Below, piece after piece: positions 18,145 through 28,027 of a DNA stretch of 64,000 nucleotides. The notes beneath the pieces were generated by a model. That model was not told where the DNA came from. It searched no databases and worked only from the letters and a program-made list of their open reading frames with translations. The translations under genes and the position numbers were made by a program. The DNA comes from Clostridium sp. BSD9I1 (GTDB lineage Bacteria > Bacillota > Clostridia > Clostridiales > Clostridiaceae). Numbering within the stretch: the stretch's first letter is position 1; every line of letters begins with the position of its first letter. The stretch lies in the NCBI RefSeq assembly GCF_900185645.1, contig NZ_FYAM01000024.1:248001-312000 (forward strand). Reading direction: 5' to 3'.

Positions 18145-18292
18145 CGAAGCATTGTAGCAATGTATTTCAGGCAGTTCTCCTGGCTTAAGTTTCTTCCTCC
18201 TCCCTCCTTCCTAGAAATATCTAGTGGATAAATGGGATTTGTCAACTCTTACAGTAGCGGGGGCTGCAGTGGCTTCTCACCACTTTCTCTTT
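18145..18292 (-). promoter_or_regulatory. Cobalamin riboswitch
   Basis: On the minus strand the conserved B12 box reads AAGCCAGGAGAACTGCCTG (18186-18168). Upstream are GGTGAGAAGCC, then GCAGCCCCCGCTACTGTAA (about 18268-18250), then TCCACT and GGAAGG blocks, in the order of the adenosylcobalamin aptamer. With the terminator at 18084 it should switch off cobT when cobalamin is plentiful. Confidence 0.92.
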
Positions 18293-18337
18293 TAAACTAT
18301 ATCAGCACCTAAAATAATCATATTAAATTTTTACTAA

Positions 18338-18410
18338 CTATGCATGATTTATAGAAATTTATAATTTCATTATAAATCAGCTCATCTCAAGTTATCAGGA
18401 TACTTCATAA
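18338..18410. repeat. Fragment of the large palindromic element
   Basis: GATTTATAGAAATTTATAA...TTATAAATC followed by CATCTCAAGTTATCAGGATACTTCAT resembles the inner modules of copies A and C, with decayed hairpins. It sits upstream of the cobalamin riboswitch, in the gap between hslO and cobT. Confidence 0.45.
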
Positions 18411-18470
18411 TAAAATTATAGTACAACCCTTCGTTAATTACAATGTATTTTAATGGTTATTAATTCATGC

Positions 18471-19361
18471 TTAATTCTTGCTTCCTGATTTTTTTAAAAT
18501 TTCTCCTATTTGTTCATTAGTAAATTTATAGCTTGTATTGCAAAAGTGACACTTTAATTCCTCAGTTTTATTTTCATTATATAATTCAGTAAGGTCTTTT
18601 TCTCCTATGCTCATAAATACTCTTTCTACCTTGTCTCTTGTACAATCACACTGATATTTTGGAGTCATATTATCTAATATTTTTAAATCCATATCTTCAA
18701 ATATAAACTGAAGTATTTCTTCAATACTCATTCCTTGTACTATATAATCAGTTACAGATTTCATATCCTGAAGCCTATAAGTGACTAAATCAGCCGCTAG
18801 TTCATTTGCTCCTGGCATCATTTGAATAATAAATCCACCTGCCGCTTTAATACTTAAATCAGTATCTACAAGAACTCCAAGTCCAACAGCAGAAGGAGTC
18901 TGCTCGGAAACTGTAAAATAATACGCAAGATCATCCCCTACTTCTCCTGAATAAATAGGTATCTGACCAACATAAGGCTCTCTAAGTCCCATATCCTTTA
19001 TAACGGTAACCTTACCATTTATGCCTATAGCCCCTCCAACATCAAGTTTCCCTTTGCTATTTGCAGGTAAATCAACCTTAGGGTTCCCTATATATCCCTT
19101 TACGCTTGCATCAGAATAAGCAGTAACAAGAACACCCTTTGCCTCCCCGCCTCCAGATATTTGAATAGTTAAAGAATCCTTCTCTGATTTTAACATTGCA
19201 CCCATTAATGTTCCTGCGGTAAGCATTCTCCCTAGTGCTGCAGCTGCTGTAGGAGCACATTCGTGAATCCTTACCCCTTCATTCACAAGTTCTGTTGTAA
19301 TAGCTGCAATAATTCTTATGTCACCATTACTTGCAATTGCTCTAACTAATTTATCACTCAT
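18471..19361 (-). CDS. hslO: Redox-regulated chaperone Hsp33
   Basis: A 296-residue holdase chaperone activated by oxidation. The N-terminal domain carries [21 protein letters not shown] and the central domain [25 protein letters not shown]. The zinc redox switch is intact near the C terminus as [12 protein letters not shown]...CHFC (CxC plus CxxC). ATG at 19361 is chosen because AGGAGG precedes it; the longer frame from 19397 starts inside the ribosome site region. It follows a methyltransferase gene in the same direction. Confidence 0.95.
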   Translation of the reverse strand: MSDKLVRAIASNGDIRIIAAITTELVNEGVRIHECAPTAAAALGRMLTAGTLMGAMLKSEKDSLTIQISGGGEAKGVLVTAYSDASVKGYIGNPKVDLPANSKGKLDVGGAIGINGKVTVIKDMGLREPYVGQIPIYSGEVGDDLAYYFTVSEQTPSAVGLGVLVDTDLSIKAAGGFIIQMMPGANELAADLVTYRLQDMKSVTDYIVQGMSIEEILQFIFEDMDLKILDNMTPKYQCDCTRDKVERVFMSIGEKDLTELYNENKTEELKCHFCNTSYKFTNEQIGEILKKSGSKN

Positions 19362-19380
19362 TTTATTTCCTCCTGATTTC

Positions 19381-20118
19381 CTATTTTGTGAGTACATACA
19401 CTATTCTTTCACTTGTAGAAGATACATCCTCATGCTCATAATTATCTAATACCTTTGCTATTTTAAACCCAGCTTTAACGATAAGTCCTTCTAGCTCCTT
19501 CTCAGTGTATGCTCTTTCTATATGATGTTCATCAAATCTTCTATAAAGCTCTCCTTCTTTTAAAAAGAAAGTCAAGTACATGTCCACTATATTATCTTCA
19601 AAGACATTTTCCCAAGTATAATACACGTTTTCTTCATCATAAGTAAATATATTATTTCCTAATATATTAGAAAGTTTATAATATGAATTTATATCGAATA
19701 TAAAAATACCTTCATCTTTTAAATGCTTATGTACACCCTTAAAATAATTTAATATATCTTCATTTTCCGTTAAATAGTTAGTAGAATCTAAACAGCATGT
19801 TATAAGATCAAATTGCTTATTTAGTTCCAATTCACTTATATCTTGACATACAAACCTTCCCTTTATACCTTTATTTCTAAGCTTATTTTCAGCTTCAGTA
19901 AGCATATCATTTGATAAATCCACTGCCCAAGTATTTAAGAAACCTTTGGCTATATGCTCTGTTAAATTTCCAGTTCCACAAGCCAAGTCTAAATACTCCC
20001 TTTTGGGCACATTAAACTCATTACATAAATCCGATATAATATTTGCCCATTTTAAATAATCCACATCACCTTTGATAAGATTGTCATAAATATGGGCAAA
20101 TTCTTTGTAACACTCCAT
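19381..20118 (-). CDS. Class I SAM-dependent methyltransferase
   Basis: A 245-residue protein with the Rossmann-like methyltransferase fold: motif [19 protein letters not shown] (about 42-59), motif [12 protein letters not shown], and motif [15 protein letters not shown] (about 104-116). The substrate is unknown; the C-terminal half ([19 protein letters not shown]) resembles clostridial small-molecule methyltransferases of the YrrT/Methyltransf_25 type. It is 19 bases upstream of hslO and probably co-transcribed. Confidence 0.82.
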   Translation of the reverse strand: MECYKEFAHIYDNLIKGDVDYLKWANIISDLCNEFNVPKREYLDLACGTGNLTEHIAKGFLNTWAVDLSNDMLTEAENKLRNKGIKGRFVCQDISELELNKQFDLITCCLDSTNYLTENEDILNYFKGVHKHLKDEGIFIFDINSYYKLSNILGNNIFTYDEENVYYTWENVFEDNIVDMYLTFFLKEGELYRRFDEHHIERAYTEKELEGLIVKAGFKIAKVLDNYEHEDVSSTSERIVYVLTK

Positions 20119-20151
20119 AACCGTTCCCCTTTATCCAATATAAATCAGTAC

Positions 20152-20172
20152 ATCTCAAAATTGAGATGTTTC
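20152..20172. repeat. ACATCTCA palindrome
   Basis: TACATCTCAAAATTGAGATGT is a short hairpin just 3' of the spore protein gene and upstream of the methyltransferase. The same arms occur in the large elements at 16.6, 33.5 and 47.0 kb. Confidence 0.55.
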
Positions 20173-20187
20173 ATTAATAAATTTATA

Positions 20188-20442
20188 TTATAAATTATTT
20201 TTTTGCAAGTCAATATTTTTAGGAATATTCATTTGTTTTTTTCTTCTAGTCATTATTCCACCTATTCTTCCTGTTTCCTCCGAAGTTAAGCTGCTCCATC
20301 CATATTTCTCTACCTTATCTATTAAACCCAATTCATCAGCAATTTCATATTTAATTTGTTCTCTAAGCTTTTCTGCTTCAGTAAGTTCTCTATTTGATTT
20401 TAATTTAGCCTTAATAACCTTTTTAAGTGGTGTTTTTCCCAT
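20188..20442 (-). CDS. Small acid-soluble spore protein, alpha/beta type
   Basis: An 84-residue DNA-binding spore protein that coats and protects spore DNA. The family core is present: LREQIKYEIADELGL (28-42) and the GPR-protease and DNA-contact region ending LTSEETGRIGGIMTRR (about 53-68). The N-terminal extension (1-25) is lysine-rich, as in the SspF/minor clostridial group. A sigma-G-like promoter lies upstream. The C-terminal tail (MNIPKNIDLQKNNL) is variable. Confidence 0.88.
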   Translation of the reverse strand: MGKTPLKKVIKAKLKSNRELTEAEKLREQIKYEIADELGLIDKVEKYGWSSLTSEETGRIGGIMTRRKKQMNIPKNIDLQKNNL

Positions 20443-20481
20443 AATAATCCCCTCCGTAAAAAAATTAATTACGTTATTTAA

Positions 20482-20512
20482 TAGTTTTTACAGATGGGGA
20501 TATATTTATTCA
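20482..20512 (-). promoter_or_regulatory. Candidate sigma-G promoter of the spore protein gene
   Basis: TGAATA (20512-20507), an 18-base spacer and AAAACTA (20488-20482). This is close to the forespore sigma-G consensus TGAATA/CATACTA and fits the spore protein gene just downstream. Confidence 0.5.
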
Positions 20513-20562
20513 ATTTTTCAAATCAAAATCCAATCTCTATTTAAGAAAATAATTAAGCTAAA

Positions 20563-20608
20563 AATCTAAAATAAAACCCTAAAACCAGCCATTACACTGA
20601 TTTCAGGG
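20563..20608 (-). terminator. Terminator of the opp operon
   Basis: CCCTGAAATCAG and CTGGTTTTAGGG form a 12-base-pair stem (two G-U pairs) on the minus strand, followed by TTTTATTTTAG. It sits 12 bases past the oppF stop. Confidence 0.8.
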
Positions 20609-20620
20609 CATTATTAAATA

Positions 20621-21586
20621 CTATTTATCTTCAAATAAATGGCATGCTACAAAGTGATCTTTTTCAACCTCTTTAAATACAGGTGAAACTTCACTGCACA
20701 CAGGCTTTGCATATTTACATCTTGGTGCAAATCTGCATCCTGGTTTTGGATTTATAGGACTTGGAACATCTCCTTCAAGCATTATTCTGCTTCTGCTTTG
20801 TTCAACTTCTGGATCAGGAATTGGAATAGCAGATAAAAGTGCTTGAGTATATGGATGCAATGGTTTTGCATATAAGTGTTCACTTGAAGCAAGTTCTACC
20901 ATAGTTCCAAGGTACATAACTCCAACTCTGTCAGATATATGCTTTACCATTGAAAGATCATGAGCAATAAATAAGTAAGTAAGTCCAAGTTCATTTTGTA
21001 ATTTTATAAGTAAATTTACAACCTGAGCTTGAATAGAAACGTCAAGTGCTGAAATTGGCTCATCACACACAATAAACTTTGGTTCAACAGCCAATGCTCT
21101 TGCTATACCTATTCTCTGTCTTTGTCCTCCTGAAAACTCATGAGGAAATCTTGATGCATGTTCCTTATTTAAACCTACTAGTTGTAAAAGCTCATATATT
21201 CTGTTAGTTCTTTCTTTTCCCTTATGAATGCCATGTATATCTATTCCTTCTGCAATGATATCTCCTACTGTCATTCTTGGATCTAGCGATGCATAAGGAT
21301 CCTGGAAGATTATTTGTGCATTTTTAGTATATTCTTTTTTCGCTTTACCCTTTAGCTTGTGTATATCAGTGCCTTCAAATAAAACTTCTCCATCTGTAGC
21401 TCCATATAGTCCAAGTACTGTTCTTCCACAAGTTGTTTTACCACAACCTGATTCTCCAACTAGTCCTAAGGTTTCTCCCTTTTTTATACTAAAACTTACA
21501 TCATCTACAGCCTTTAAAGTAGCATTTTTCCCAACTTTAAAATATTTTTTAAGATTTTTAACCTGAATTAAAACTTCTTTTTCCAC
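20621..21586 (-). CDS. oppF: Oligopeptide ABC transporter ATP-binding protein OppF
   Basis: A 321-residue ATPase of the peptide importer. Walker A GESGCGKTT (44-52), the Q-loop, signature FSGGQRQRIGIARAL (about 155-169), Walker B FIVCDEPISALD, and H-loop LFIAHDLSM are complete. The C-terminal oligopeptide domain has PINPKPGCRFAPRCKYAKPVC, the iron-sulfur or zinc cysteine motif of Opp/Dpp ATPases. It starts with GTG directly after the oppD TAG, which fits translational coupling; GGAGG lies within the end of oppD. Confidence 0.95.
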   Translation of the reverse strand: MEKEVLIQVKNLKKYFKVGKNATLKAVDDVSFSIKKGETLGLVGESGCGKTTCGRTVLGLYGATDGEVLFEGTDIHKLKGKAKKEYTKNAQIIFQDPYASLDPRMTVGDIIAEGIDIHGIHKGKERTNRIYELLQLVGLNKEHASRFPHEFSGGQRQRIGIARALAVEPKFIVCDEPISALDVSIQAQVVNLLIKLQNELGLTYLFIAHDLSMVKHISDRVGVMYLGTMVELASSEHLYAKPLHPYTQALLSAIPIPDPEVEQSRSRIMLEGDVPSPINPKPGCRFAPRCKYAKPVCSEVSPVFKEVEKDHFVACHLFEDK

Positions 21587-22606
21587 CTATATTGCACCTC
21601 CTTCAAATTTTGGAGTCTCAACCTTTGGTGCAAGAGGATGCTGTAACCAACATTGTACTTCATGAGTTTCTGTAATCTTTGTTACTTCTGGCATTTCTTC
21701 ATTACAAATCTCCATACAATAAGCACATCTTGATGCAAAAGGACATCCTACTGGAGGTTTTAATAAATCTGGAGGAGTTCCTGGTATGGAATACAATTCA
21801 TTTTTATGTTTTGTATCAAGCCTTGGTACTGATTGTAAAAGCGCCCAAGTATACGGATGCTTTGAGTTATAAAATAATTCTTCTCTAGTACCTCTTTCAA
21901 TTATCATACCTGCATACATAACCTGAATTTTAGTTGCCACACCAGCAACTACCCCTAAGTCATGAGTTATAAGTATAACTGCTGTACCAAGCTTATCTTG
22001 AAGTTCTCTTATAAGATCCATTATCTGAGCCTGAATTGTAACATCTAGCGCAGTAGTAGGTTCATCAGCTATTAGAACTTTTGGATTACAAGCAAGTGCC
22101 ATGGCAATCATTGCTCTTTGTCTCATACCACCTGAAAATTCATGTGGATATTGACTTACTCTTTTATCTGCATTTGGTATATTAACTAATTTAAGCATTT
22201 TTACAGCTTCATCTAATGCTTCCTTTTTATTCATTCCTCTATGAATAATTAAGTTTTCAGCTATTTGATCTCCTATTTTCATTGTAGGATTTAAGGATGT
22301 CATAGCATCCTGGAAAATCATACTTATATCTTCTCCTCTTAAATCCCTAAGTTCCTTATCTGACATCTTTAAAACATCTTTTCCATCAAATAGTATTTGT
22401 GAACCTTCTTTTATATCTCCTGGAGGAGTAGGTATTAATCTCATTATGGATTTAGAAGTTACTGACTTACCACAACCAGACTCTCCAACTATAGCTAAGG
22501 TCTCCCCCTTATCTACATGAAAAGATACTCCTCTAACGGATTGCACTTCACCTGCATAAGTGTGAAATGTAACTTTCAAATCTTTAACTTCAAGCAAATG
22601 TGACAT
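21587..22606 (-). CDS. oppD: Oligopeptide ABC transporter ATP-binding protein OppD
   Basis: A 339-residue ATPase that pairs with OppF. Walker A GESGCGKS (41-48), signature [15 protein letters not shown], Walker [13 protein letters not shown] and the switch histidine in LITHDLGVV are all present. The C-terminal region contains [19 protein letters not shown], the cysteine-rich Opp motif. Ends contiguous with the oppF GTG start, 15 bases after oppC. Confidence 0.95.
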   Translation of the reverse strand: MSHLLEVKDLKVTFHTYAGEVQSVRGVSFHVDKGETLAIVGESGCGKSVTSKSIMRLIPTPPGDIKEGSQILFDGKDVLKMSDKELRDLRGEDISMIFQDAMTSLNPTMKIGDQIAENLIIHRGMNKKEALDEAVKMLKLVNIPNADKRVSQYPHEFSGGMRQRAMIAMALACNPKVLIADEPTTALDVTIQAQIMDLIRELQDKLGTAVILITHDLGVVAGVATKIQVMYAGMIIERGTREELFYNSKHPYTWALLQSVPRLDTKHKNELYSIPGTPPDLLKPPVGCPFASRCAYCMEICNEEMPEVTKITETHEVQCWLQHPLAPKVETPKFEGGAI

Positions 22607-22620
22607 AATTATCTCCTCCT

Positions 22621-23538
22621 TTACTGACGAAGCTTAGGATCTAGAGCATCTCTTAATCCATCACCAAGTAAGTTAAATGCTAACATTGTTAATGAAATAG
22701 CTAGTGCTGGGAAAATTAACTGATATGGATAAAAATCCATAACTGCTTGTCCGAAAGAAGTCATTGCCCCCCAGCTAGTTTCAGGAGGCTGTATTCCCAG
22801 TCCTATGAAACTTAAAAATGCCTCAGCAAATATAAATGATGGAATATCAAAAGTCATATAAACAATTATTACTCCAATAGTATTTGGTATTAAATGTTTA
22901 AGTATTACTCTTTTAGGGTCTGCTCCCAATGCCTGAGCTGCAAGTACATACTCTGATTGCTTAAGCTGCATAACCTGTCCTCTAACCATACGGGCCATAC
23001 TTGTCCAACCAGTAATACATAGTGCAATTAAAAGAGACATCATACCCTTTCCCATAAATATGGATAGTATTATAACTATTAGCATATATGGTATACTTAT
23101 AAGTATTTCTACAATTCTCATCATTATGTCATCTACTTTTCCTCCAAAGTATCCACTAATGCCTCCATATATACAACCTATAACTACTTCAATTATCGTT
23201 CCTATTATACCTATAGTGATAGAAACTCTACCACCAATCCAAAGTCTTGAAAATAAATCTCTTCCTAAATTATCTGTTCCAAACCAATATTCACTGTTTG
23301 GTGAAAGATTCATTTTGTCTGTATTTTGAACAGAAAACTTATGTGGTGATATCCAAGGTCCTATTATGCACATGAGTATTATAATCACCAATAATATCAT
23401 AGAAAACATAGCAACCTTATTTTGCTTTAATCTTCTCCACGCATCCTGCCAGTAGGTCAAATTAGGTCGTACTATAATATCAGCATTTTCTGCATCATAT
23501 CCTAAAACTTTAAATTTTTCTTTATTTAAATTTACCAT
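22621..23538 (-). CDS. oppC: Oligopeptide ABC transporter permease OppC
   Basis: A 305-residue inner-membrane permease. An N-terminal OppC_N segment with one transmembrane helix (about 40-65) and the periplasmic FGTDNLGRDLFSRL motif (about 87-100) precede the five-helix BPD_transp_1 domain. The EAA loop for ATPase contact is EYVLAAQALGADPKRVILKHLIPN (about 192-215). Sits 15 bases downstream of oppB. Confidence 0.95.
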   Translation of the reverse strand: MVNLNKEKFKVLGYDAENADIIVRPNLTYWQDAWRRLKQNKVAMFSMILLVIIILMCIIGPWISPHKFSVQNTDKMNLSPNSEYWFGTDNLGRDLFSRLWIGGRVSITIGIIGTIIEVVIGCIYGGISGYFGGKVDDIMMRIVEILISIPYMLIVIILSIFMGKGMMSLLIALCITGWTSMARMVRGQVMQLKQSEYVLAAQALGADPKRVILKHLIPNTIGVIIVYMTFDIPSFIFAEAFLSFIGLGIQPPETSWGAMTSFGQAVMDFYPYQLIFPALAISLTMLAFNLLGDGLRDALDPKLRQ

Positions 23539-23553
23539 TACACCTTTGACCTC

Positions 23554-24504
23554 CTATCTTTTTCCACCAGTAAGTCTTATTCTTGGATCTATTACTGTAT
23601 ATAATATATCAACTATTAACAGTGAAATTATATATAGTGCAGAATAGAAAATTGTAAGTCCCATGATTACATTATAATCATTTGTCAAAATAGCATCTAT
23701 CATGGAATTTCCAAGCCCAGGAATATTAAATATTCTCTCTATTACTATAGATCCTGTGATAACTGCTGCTACCTGTGGTCCAAGTATAGTAATAACAGGT
23801 AATATTGCATTTCTTATAACATGTTTCCATGCTATAGCTACTTTAGATACACCCTTAGACTCCGCTGTTAATATATAGTCTAGTCCCACAACATCTAAAA
23901 CGGAAGTTCTCATGTATCTTGCATAAGTTGCTAAACTTGAAAAGGATAGCGCTATAGTTGGAAGTATTGTATATTTAAATCCACTTAAATATTCTCCAGG
24001 TGCATACCAGCCTGCACTAGGCAGTCCTATTTTACCCCCTACTGCCTTTTGAAGTAACGCTGCCAAAACAAAGCTTGGTATAGAAACCCCAAGTATTGCA
24101 AGGAATATTACTGAGTAGTCCACCTTTGTATTTCTTCTAAATGCAGCTATTATACCGAGTATTATACCTATAGTTAATCCTAAAGCTATTGCCTGCAAAC
24201 CAAGCTTTAATGAATTAGGAAACTTATCTTTAATTATTTGCTGTACACTATATCCGGGAGTTATAAAGGAATCACCTAACTCTCCCTTTGTTATATTCTT
24301 TAAATAAATAACGTATCTTGTTGACAGTGGCTTATTAAGCCCATATTTTTCTTTTATTATTTCCCTAGTTTCTGGCGGAAGCTTTTGCGCTTGAACCGAT
24401 ACAGGATCTCCAGGGATAGAATTCATTAAAAAGAATGTTATTGTAGTTATTACCCATAAAGTTATTAGCATATATCCTAATCTCTTTAATATAAATTTTA
24501 TCAT
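23554..24504 (-). CDS. oppB: Oligopeptide ABC transporter permease OppB
   Basis: A 316-residue permease that forms the channel with OppC. Six transmembrane helices; the OppB N-terminal domain shows FFLMNSIPGDPV (about 24-35). The EAA loop is DYILTAESKGVSKVAIAWKHVIRNA (about 209-233). The start has GGAGG seven bases upstream. A hairpin separates it from oppA. Confidence 0.95.
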   Translation of the reverse strand: MIKFILKRLGYMLITLWVITTITFFLMNSIPGDPVSVQAQKLPPETREIIKEKYGLNKPLSTRYVIYLKNITKGELGDSFITPGYSVQQIIKDKFPNSLKLGLQAIALGLTIGIILGIIAAFRRNTKVDYSVIFLAILGVSIPSFVLAALLQKAVGGKIGLPSAGWYAPGEYLSGFKYTILPTIALSFSSLATYARYMRTSVLDVVGLDYILTAESKGVSKVAIAWKHVIRNAILPVITILGPQVAAVITGSIVIERIFNIPGLGNSMIDAILTNDYNVIMGLTIFYSALYIISLLIVDILYTVIDPRIRLTGGKR

Positions 24505-24613
24505 TTATATCCTCCTTCCTCGATTTCCAGTTAAAATTTATGTGATCAATAGAATCTATAATTCCATATGTTCTTTTCAGCCCCATAATATACCATTTTA
24601 TCCTTAACATACA

Positions 24614-24652
24614 AATACTACAATAAGGCTCTACAAACCCCATTGTAGTATT
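24614..24652 (-). promoter_or_regulatory. Hairpin between oppA and oppB
   Basis: A perfect 11-base inverted repeat, AATACTACAAT and ATTGTAGTATT, with a 17-base loop and no strong T run. Its place behind the binding-protein gene suggests partial termination or mRNA stabilisation so that OppA exceeds the permease. Confidence 0.6.
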
Positions 24653-24670
24653 CATAATTTTTATTTACCC

Positions 24671-26329
24671 CTATTTTCCTTCAGTATAAACCCATTTTAA
24701 TTCATATGTTGCTCCAAATGCTGGGTGTTGAAGTCCCTTTACATTATTTTGAAAGAAGTTTCTTCTATCTTTATAGTATATAGGAGCTATACCCGCATCT
24801 TCATTAATAAGTAATTTTTCAGCTTGTGCAAATAATTCTAATCTCTTAGTATTATCAGTTTCATTTTTGATTTTGTTTAATAATTCTTCATATTTAGCGC
24901 TGTTATACTTACCATAGTTATTTCCGTTATCCTTTTGGAATAATCCTATAAATGAATCTGGATCATTGAAATCTGCGCCCCAACCAGACATTGCTATTTC
25001 AAAGTTACCATCTTGTGTTTTCTTCAAATAATCTGCAAAGCTTGCTGCTGAATCAAGCTGCACATTAACACCTATTTTTGACTTCCATTGATTTTGGAAG
25101 AATTCAGCTGATTGTTTATCAAATGCACTGCTATCCTGTGGAAGATATCTTACAGTATGTTTTGATGGATCTGGATCTAATCCAAGTTCCTTTAATCCTT
25201 CTATAAATAAAGCTTTAGGATCTTTCTTTTGAGCAATTACTTCCTTTAATGGCTCTTCAATTTTACTTCTATATTCTACATCTCCAGTTTTTATAAGTGG
25301 TGATACAACACCGTGAGCAACAAATCCTCTTTTATAAATCTTATTAACATAAGTTTCTCTATCTATTGCAATTGAGAAAGCTAATCTAATTTTAGGATTT
25401 GTAAGAAGTTTATTTTTTCCAGTTTGATTAAATATCATGTAGAAAGAAACTGGGTCCGCTTGCCCTATACCAGAAATTTTACCTGCTTCTACATCCTTTT
25501 TAAGTTTATCAATATATTCACCAGTAACAGCTACTGCATCTATTTCTTTATTCATAAGCATCTGGTATCTTGTTTGCATTTCTTTTATAACTGATAAGTT
25601 AACTTCATCTGTCTTAACCGCATCCTTATCGTAGTACTTATCATTTTTCTTTAATGTTAACTTAGCACCCTTCTGCCATGCAGTAATTGTATATGGTCCA
25701 TTATAAACCATCTTTGTTGGGTCTGTACCATATTTATCTCCCTGAGCCTTTGCAATATCTTCTCTAACTGGTACAAGTAATGGGAATGATATCATTTCTT
25801 CAAAGTATGGGATTGGTCTTTCAAGCTCTACTACAAAAGTTTTATCATCTTTAGCCTTTAAGCCAAGATCTTCTGCTTTAGCCTGTCCCTTCATAAACTT
25901 TCCAGCATTTTTAACTCCCTCTATAAAGAATGAGTATGTTGATTTAGTATTTGGATCTAGTATTCTTGTCCATCCATATACGAAATCTTTAGCTGTAACC
26001 GGTTTTCCATCTGACCAATTATAATCTCTTAATTTAAAAGTATACGTTTTTTTATCCGCTGAAACTTCCCAGCTTTCAGCACCAGCTTTTTCAACTTTTC
26101 CATTGTTAACTCTTGCAAGTCCTTCAAAACCAGCACCTACTGCAGTAAATGATGCTGTATCTGATGCTAATCCTGAATCTAAAGTTTTAATGTCTGCAAG
26201 TTCAAAACTCATGGCTTTTGGTTTAGTTTCTCCACCTGCTGACTTTTTGTCTCCACTGCCGCATCCAATAAATGTTGTAAGTGTAAGCGCAGCTGTTAAG
26301 ATAAGTGCTAGTATCTTGTTTCTTTTCAC
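24671..26329 (-). CDS. oppA: Oligopeptide ABC transporter substrate-binding lipoprotein OppA
   Basis: A 552-residue extracellular peptide-binding lipoprotein of SBP family 5. The signal peptide (1-22) ends with the lipobox FIGC; Cys23 would be lipidated. Typical family segments are VSADKKTYTFKLRDYNWSDGKPVTAKDFVYGW (family signature region, about 88-119) and NPKIRLAFSIAIDRETYV (about 315-332). It starts at GTG 26329 with GGGGGAG. First gene of the oppABCDF operon; amino-acid-fermenting clostridia rely on such importers. Confidence 0.95.
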   Translation of the reverse strand: MKRNKILALILTAALTLTTFIGCGSGDKKSAGGETKPKAMSFELADIKTLDSGLASDTASFTAVGAGFEGLARVNNGKVEKAGAESWEVSADKKTYTFKLRDYNWSDGKPVTAKDFVYGWTRILDPNTKSTYSFFIEGVKNAGKFMKGQAKAEDLGLKAKDDKTFVVELERPIPYFEEMISFPLLVPVREDIAKAQGDKYGTDPTKMVYNGPYTITAWQKGAKLTLKKNDKYYDKDAVKTDEVNLSVIKEMQTRYQMLMNKEIDAVAVTGEYIDKLKKDVEAGKISGIGQADPVSFYMIFNQTGKNKLLTNPKIRLAFSIAIDRETYVNKIYKRGFVAHGVVSPLIKTGDVEYRSKIEEPLKEVIAQKKDPKALFIEGLKELGLDPDPSKHTVRYLPQDSSAFDKQSAEFFQNQWKSKIGVNVQLDSAASFADYLKKTQDGNFEIAMSGWGADFNDPDSFIGLFQKDNGNNYGKYNSAKYEELLNKIKNETDNTKRLELFAQAEKLLINEDAGIAPIYYKDRRNFFQNNVKGLQHPAFGATYELKWVYTEGK

Positions 26330-27002
26330 TATAAACTCCCCCTTTATAATTACTTATAATTATATAATTTAAAAATTATATTGTTAACATTTAGTTAGCT
26401 ATGGAAATTAACTATTATAATTATGAATTAATGTATCTTAATTTATTAAGATAGCTTATTCCATACTTTTATTACAATTTTTAATTTACCTTTATATATG
26501 TATTTGTATTTTTATGTGATTAATTTGTATTTTTATATACTTATTTGCATGTTTGATATACTTAGTTTATATTTTTATATAAATACAAGATAAAAATAAG
26601 AGTCTTGCAATAATTATATATTTATACAAAGAATAACCTCTAAATAAATATGTATCTTAAGAAAACTCGTTTGTATTTCTTCTTCTATTTGTGACGTTTT
26701 TATTACATTATTTTAACTATATTAACACAGTTTTTTTTCACTGTCAATCAGATGGCTCCCCATCGCAATCATAAATCCACCTATATTAATTTACCTTTAT
26801 TAATATAAGTTAACTAAAATTTTCTAACTAATGAAGGATGTTATTCTTTTTTTATTTATTAATCTTCTTATTTATCACTTCTAATATCTTTAATAAAAAT
26901 TTATACATAATGTTTCATTTATATGTTTATTCATTATATAATATAATAATATAAAACATCTGAATATAATTGAGATGTAATTATTTTTAGGGAGGGACTT
27001 TT
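26330..27002. other. 673-base divergent AT-rich control region between oppA and asd
   Basis: No convincing gene. At about 26503-26590 four imperfect TTTGTATTTTTATAT-like units recur every 20-22 bases, about two helical turns, a pattern typical of curved DNA. No lysine riboswitch or T-box could be recognised before asd. Individual promoters are not clear in such AT-rich sequence. Confidence 0.5.
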
Positions 27003-27992
27003 ATGAATTATAATGTTGCAGTAGTTGGTTGTACTGGAATGGTTGGAAGAAAATTTTTAGAAATACTTGCAGAAAGAAATTTTCCTATAGCAGAGTTGTA
27101 TTTATTTGCTTCTGCTAGATCTGCAGGGAAAAAACTTTCCTTCGAAGGAAAAGAATATACCGTGGAAGAATTAAAGGAAGATAATATAAAAAATAAAAAA
27201 ATCCATTTTGCATTATTTTCAGCTGGTGGGGATACAAGCAAAAGCTTTGCTCCTATTTTCGCAAATTATGGAGCTGTGGTTATAGATAACAGCAGTGCTT
27301 GGAGAATGGATCCTAATGTACCACTTGTAGTACCCGAAGTAAATCCAGAGGATATCAAAAAGCATAAAGGTATTATTGCTAACCCTAATTGCTCTACTAT
27401 ACAAGCGGTGGTAGCTTTAAAACCTCTGTATGATGCCTATGGAATTAAGAGAATAGTTTATTCTACTTATCAAGCTGTATCAGGTGCAGGTATGAATGGA
27501 TATAATGATTTAATGGAAGGCTATAAGGGAGAAGCTCCTAAAAAGTTTCCTTATGCTATAGCGGGTAATCTTCTTCCTCACATTGATTCATTTTTAGAAG
27601 ATGGATATACAAAGGAAGAAATTAAAATGGTAAATGAAACAAGAAAAATACTTCATGATGATAATTTAAAAATAACCGCTACTACTGTTAGGGTTCCTGT
27701 TTTAAATAGTCATAGCGAAAGCATAAACGTTGAGCTATCAAAAGACTTTGATATTAAAGAAGTATTCGAACTATTTAAGAATTCTAAAGGAATAATACTT
27801 GAAGATGATGTAGCAAACTTAGTATACCCTATGCCTTTAAATTCATCAGGAAAAGACGAAGTATATGTTGGAAGAATAAGAAGAGATTTTAGTTTAGATT
27901 CCGGATTAAATTTATGGGTAGTTGCTGACAATATAAGGAAAGGCGCTGCATTAAATGCAATTCAAATTGCAGAGTGTATGATTAGTGAATAA
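27003..27992 (+). CDS. asd: Aspartate-semialdehyde dehydrogenase
   Basis: Makes aspartate semialdehyde from aspartyl phosphate with NADPH, at the head of lysine, threonine and methionine synthesis. 329 residues. Nucleotide motif VVGCTGMVGRKFLEIL (7-22); catalytic cysteine in IANPNCSTIQ (Cys130); the later His is in TTVRVPVLNSHSESINVEL. The ribosome site is AGGGAGG. First gene of asd-dapA-dapB, with 35 bases to dapA. Confidence 0.96.
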   Translation: MNYNVAVVGCTGMVGRKFLEILAERNFPIAELYLFASARSAGKKLSFEGKEYTVEELKEDNIKNKKIHFALFSAGGDTSKSFAPIFANYGAVVIDNSSAWRMDPNVPLVVPEVNPEDIKKHKGIIANPNCSTIQAVVALKPLYDAYGIKRIVYSTYQAVSGAGMNGYNDLMEGYKGEAPKKFPYAIAGNLLPHIDSFLEDGYTKEEIKMVNETRKILHDDNLKITATTVRVPVLNSHSESINVELSKDFDIKEVFELFKNSKGIILEDDVANLVYPMPLNSSGKDEVYVGRIRRDFSLDSGLNLWVVADNIRKGAALNAIQIAECMISE

Positions 27993-28027
27993 TTTAAATT
28001 ATTAATTTAAATTTTTGGAGGCGAATT

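Noticed and set aside
18033-18245. 70-codon leftward frame
   Set aside because: It runs through the cobalamin riboswitch and its terminator; no ribosome site and no recognisable protein.
24365-24655. 96-codon frame over the start of oppB
   Set aside because: It overlaps oppB in another frame and spans the oppA-oppB hairpin.
26330-27002. A lysine riboswitch or T-box before asd
   Set aside because: None of the conserved core words could be found; the region is simply AT-rich.
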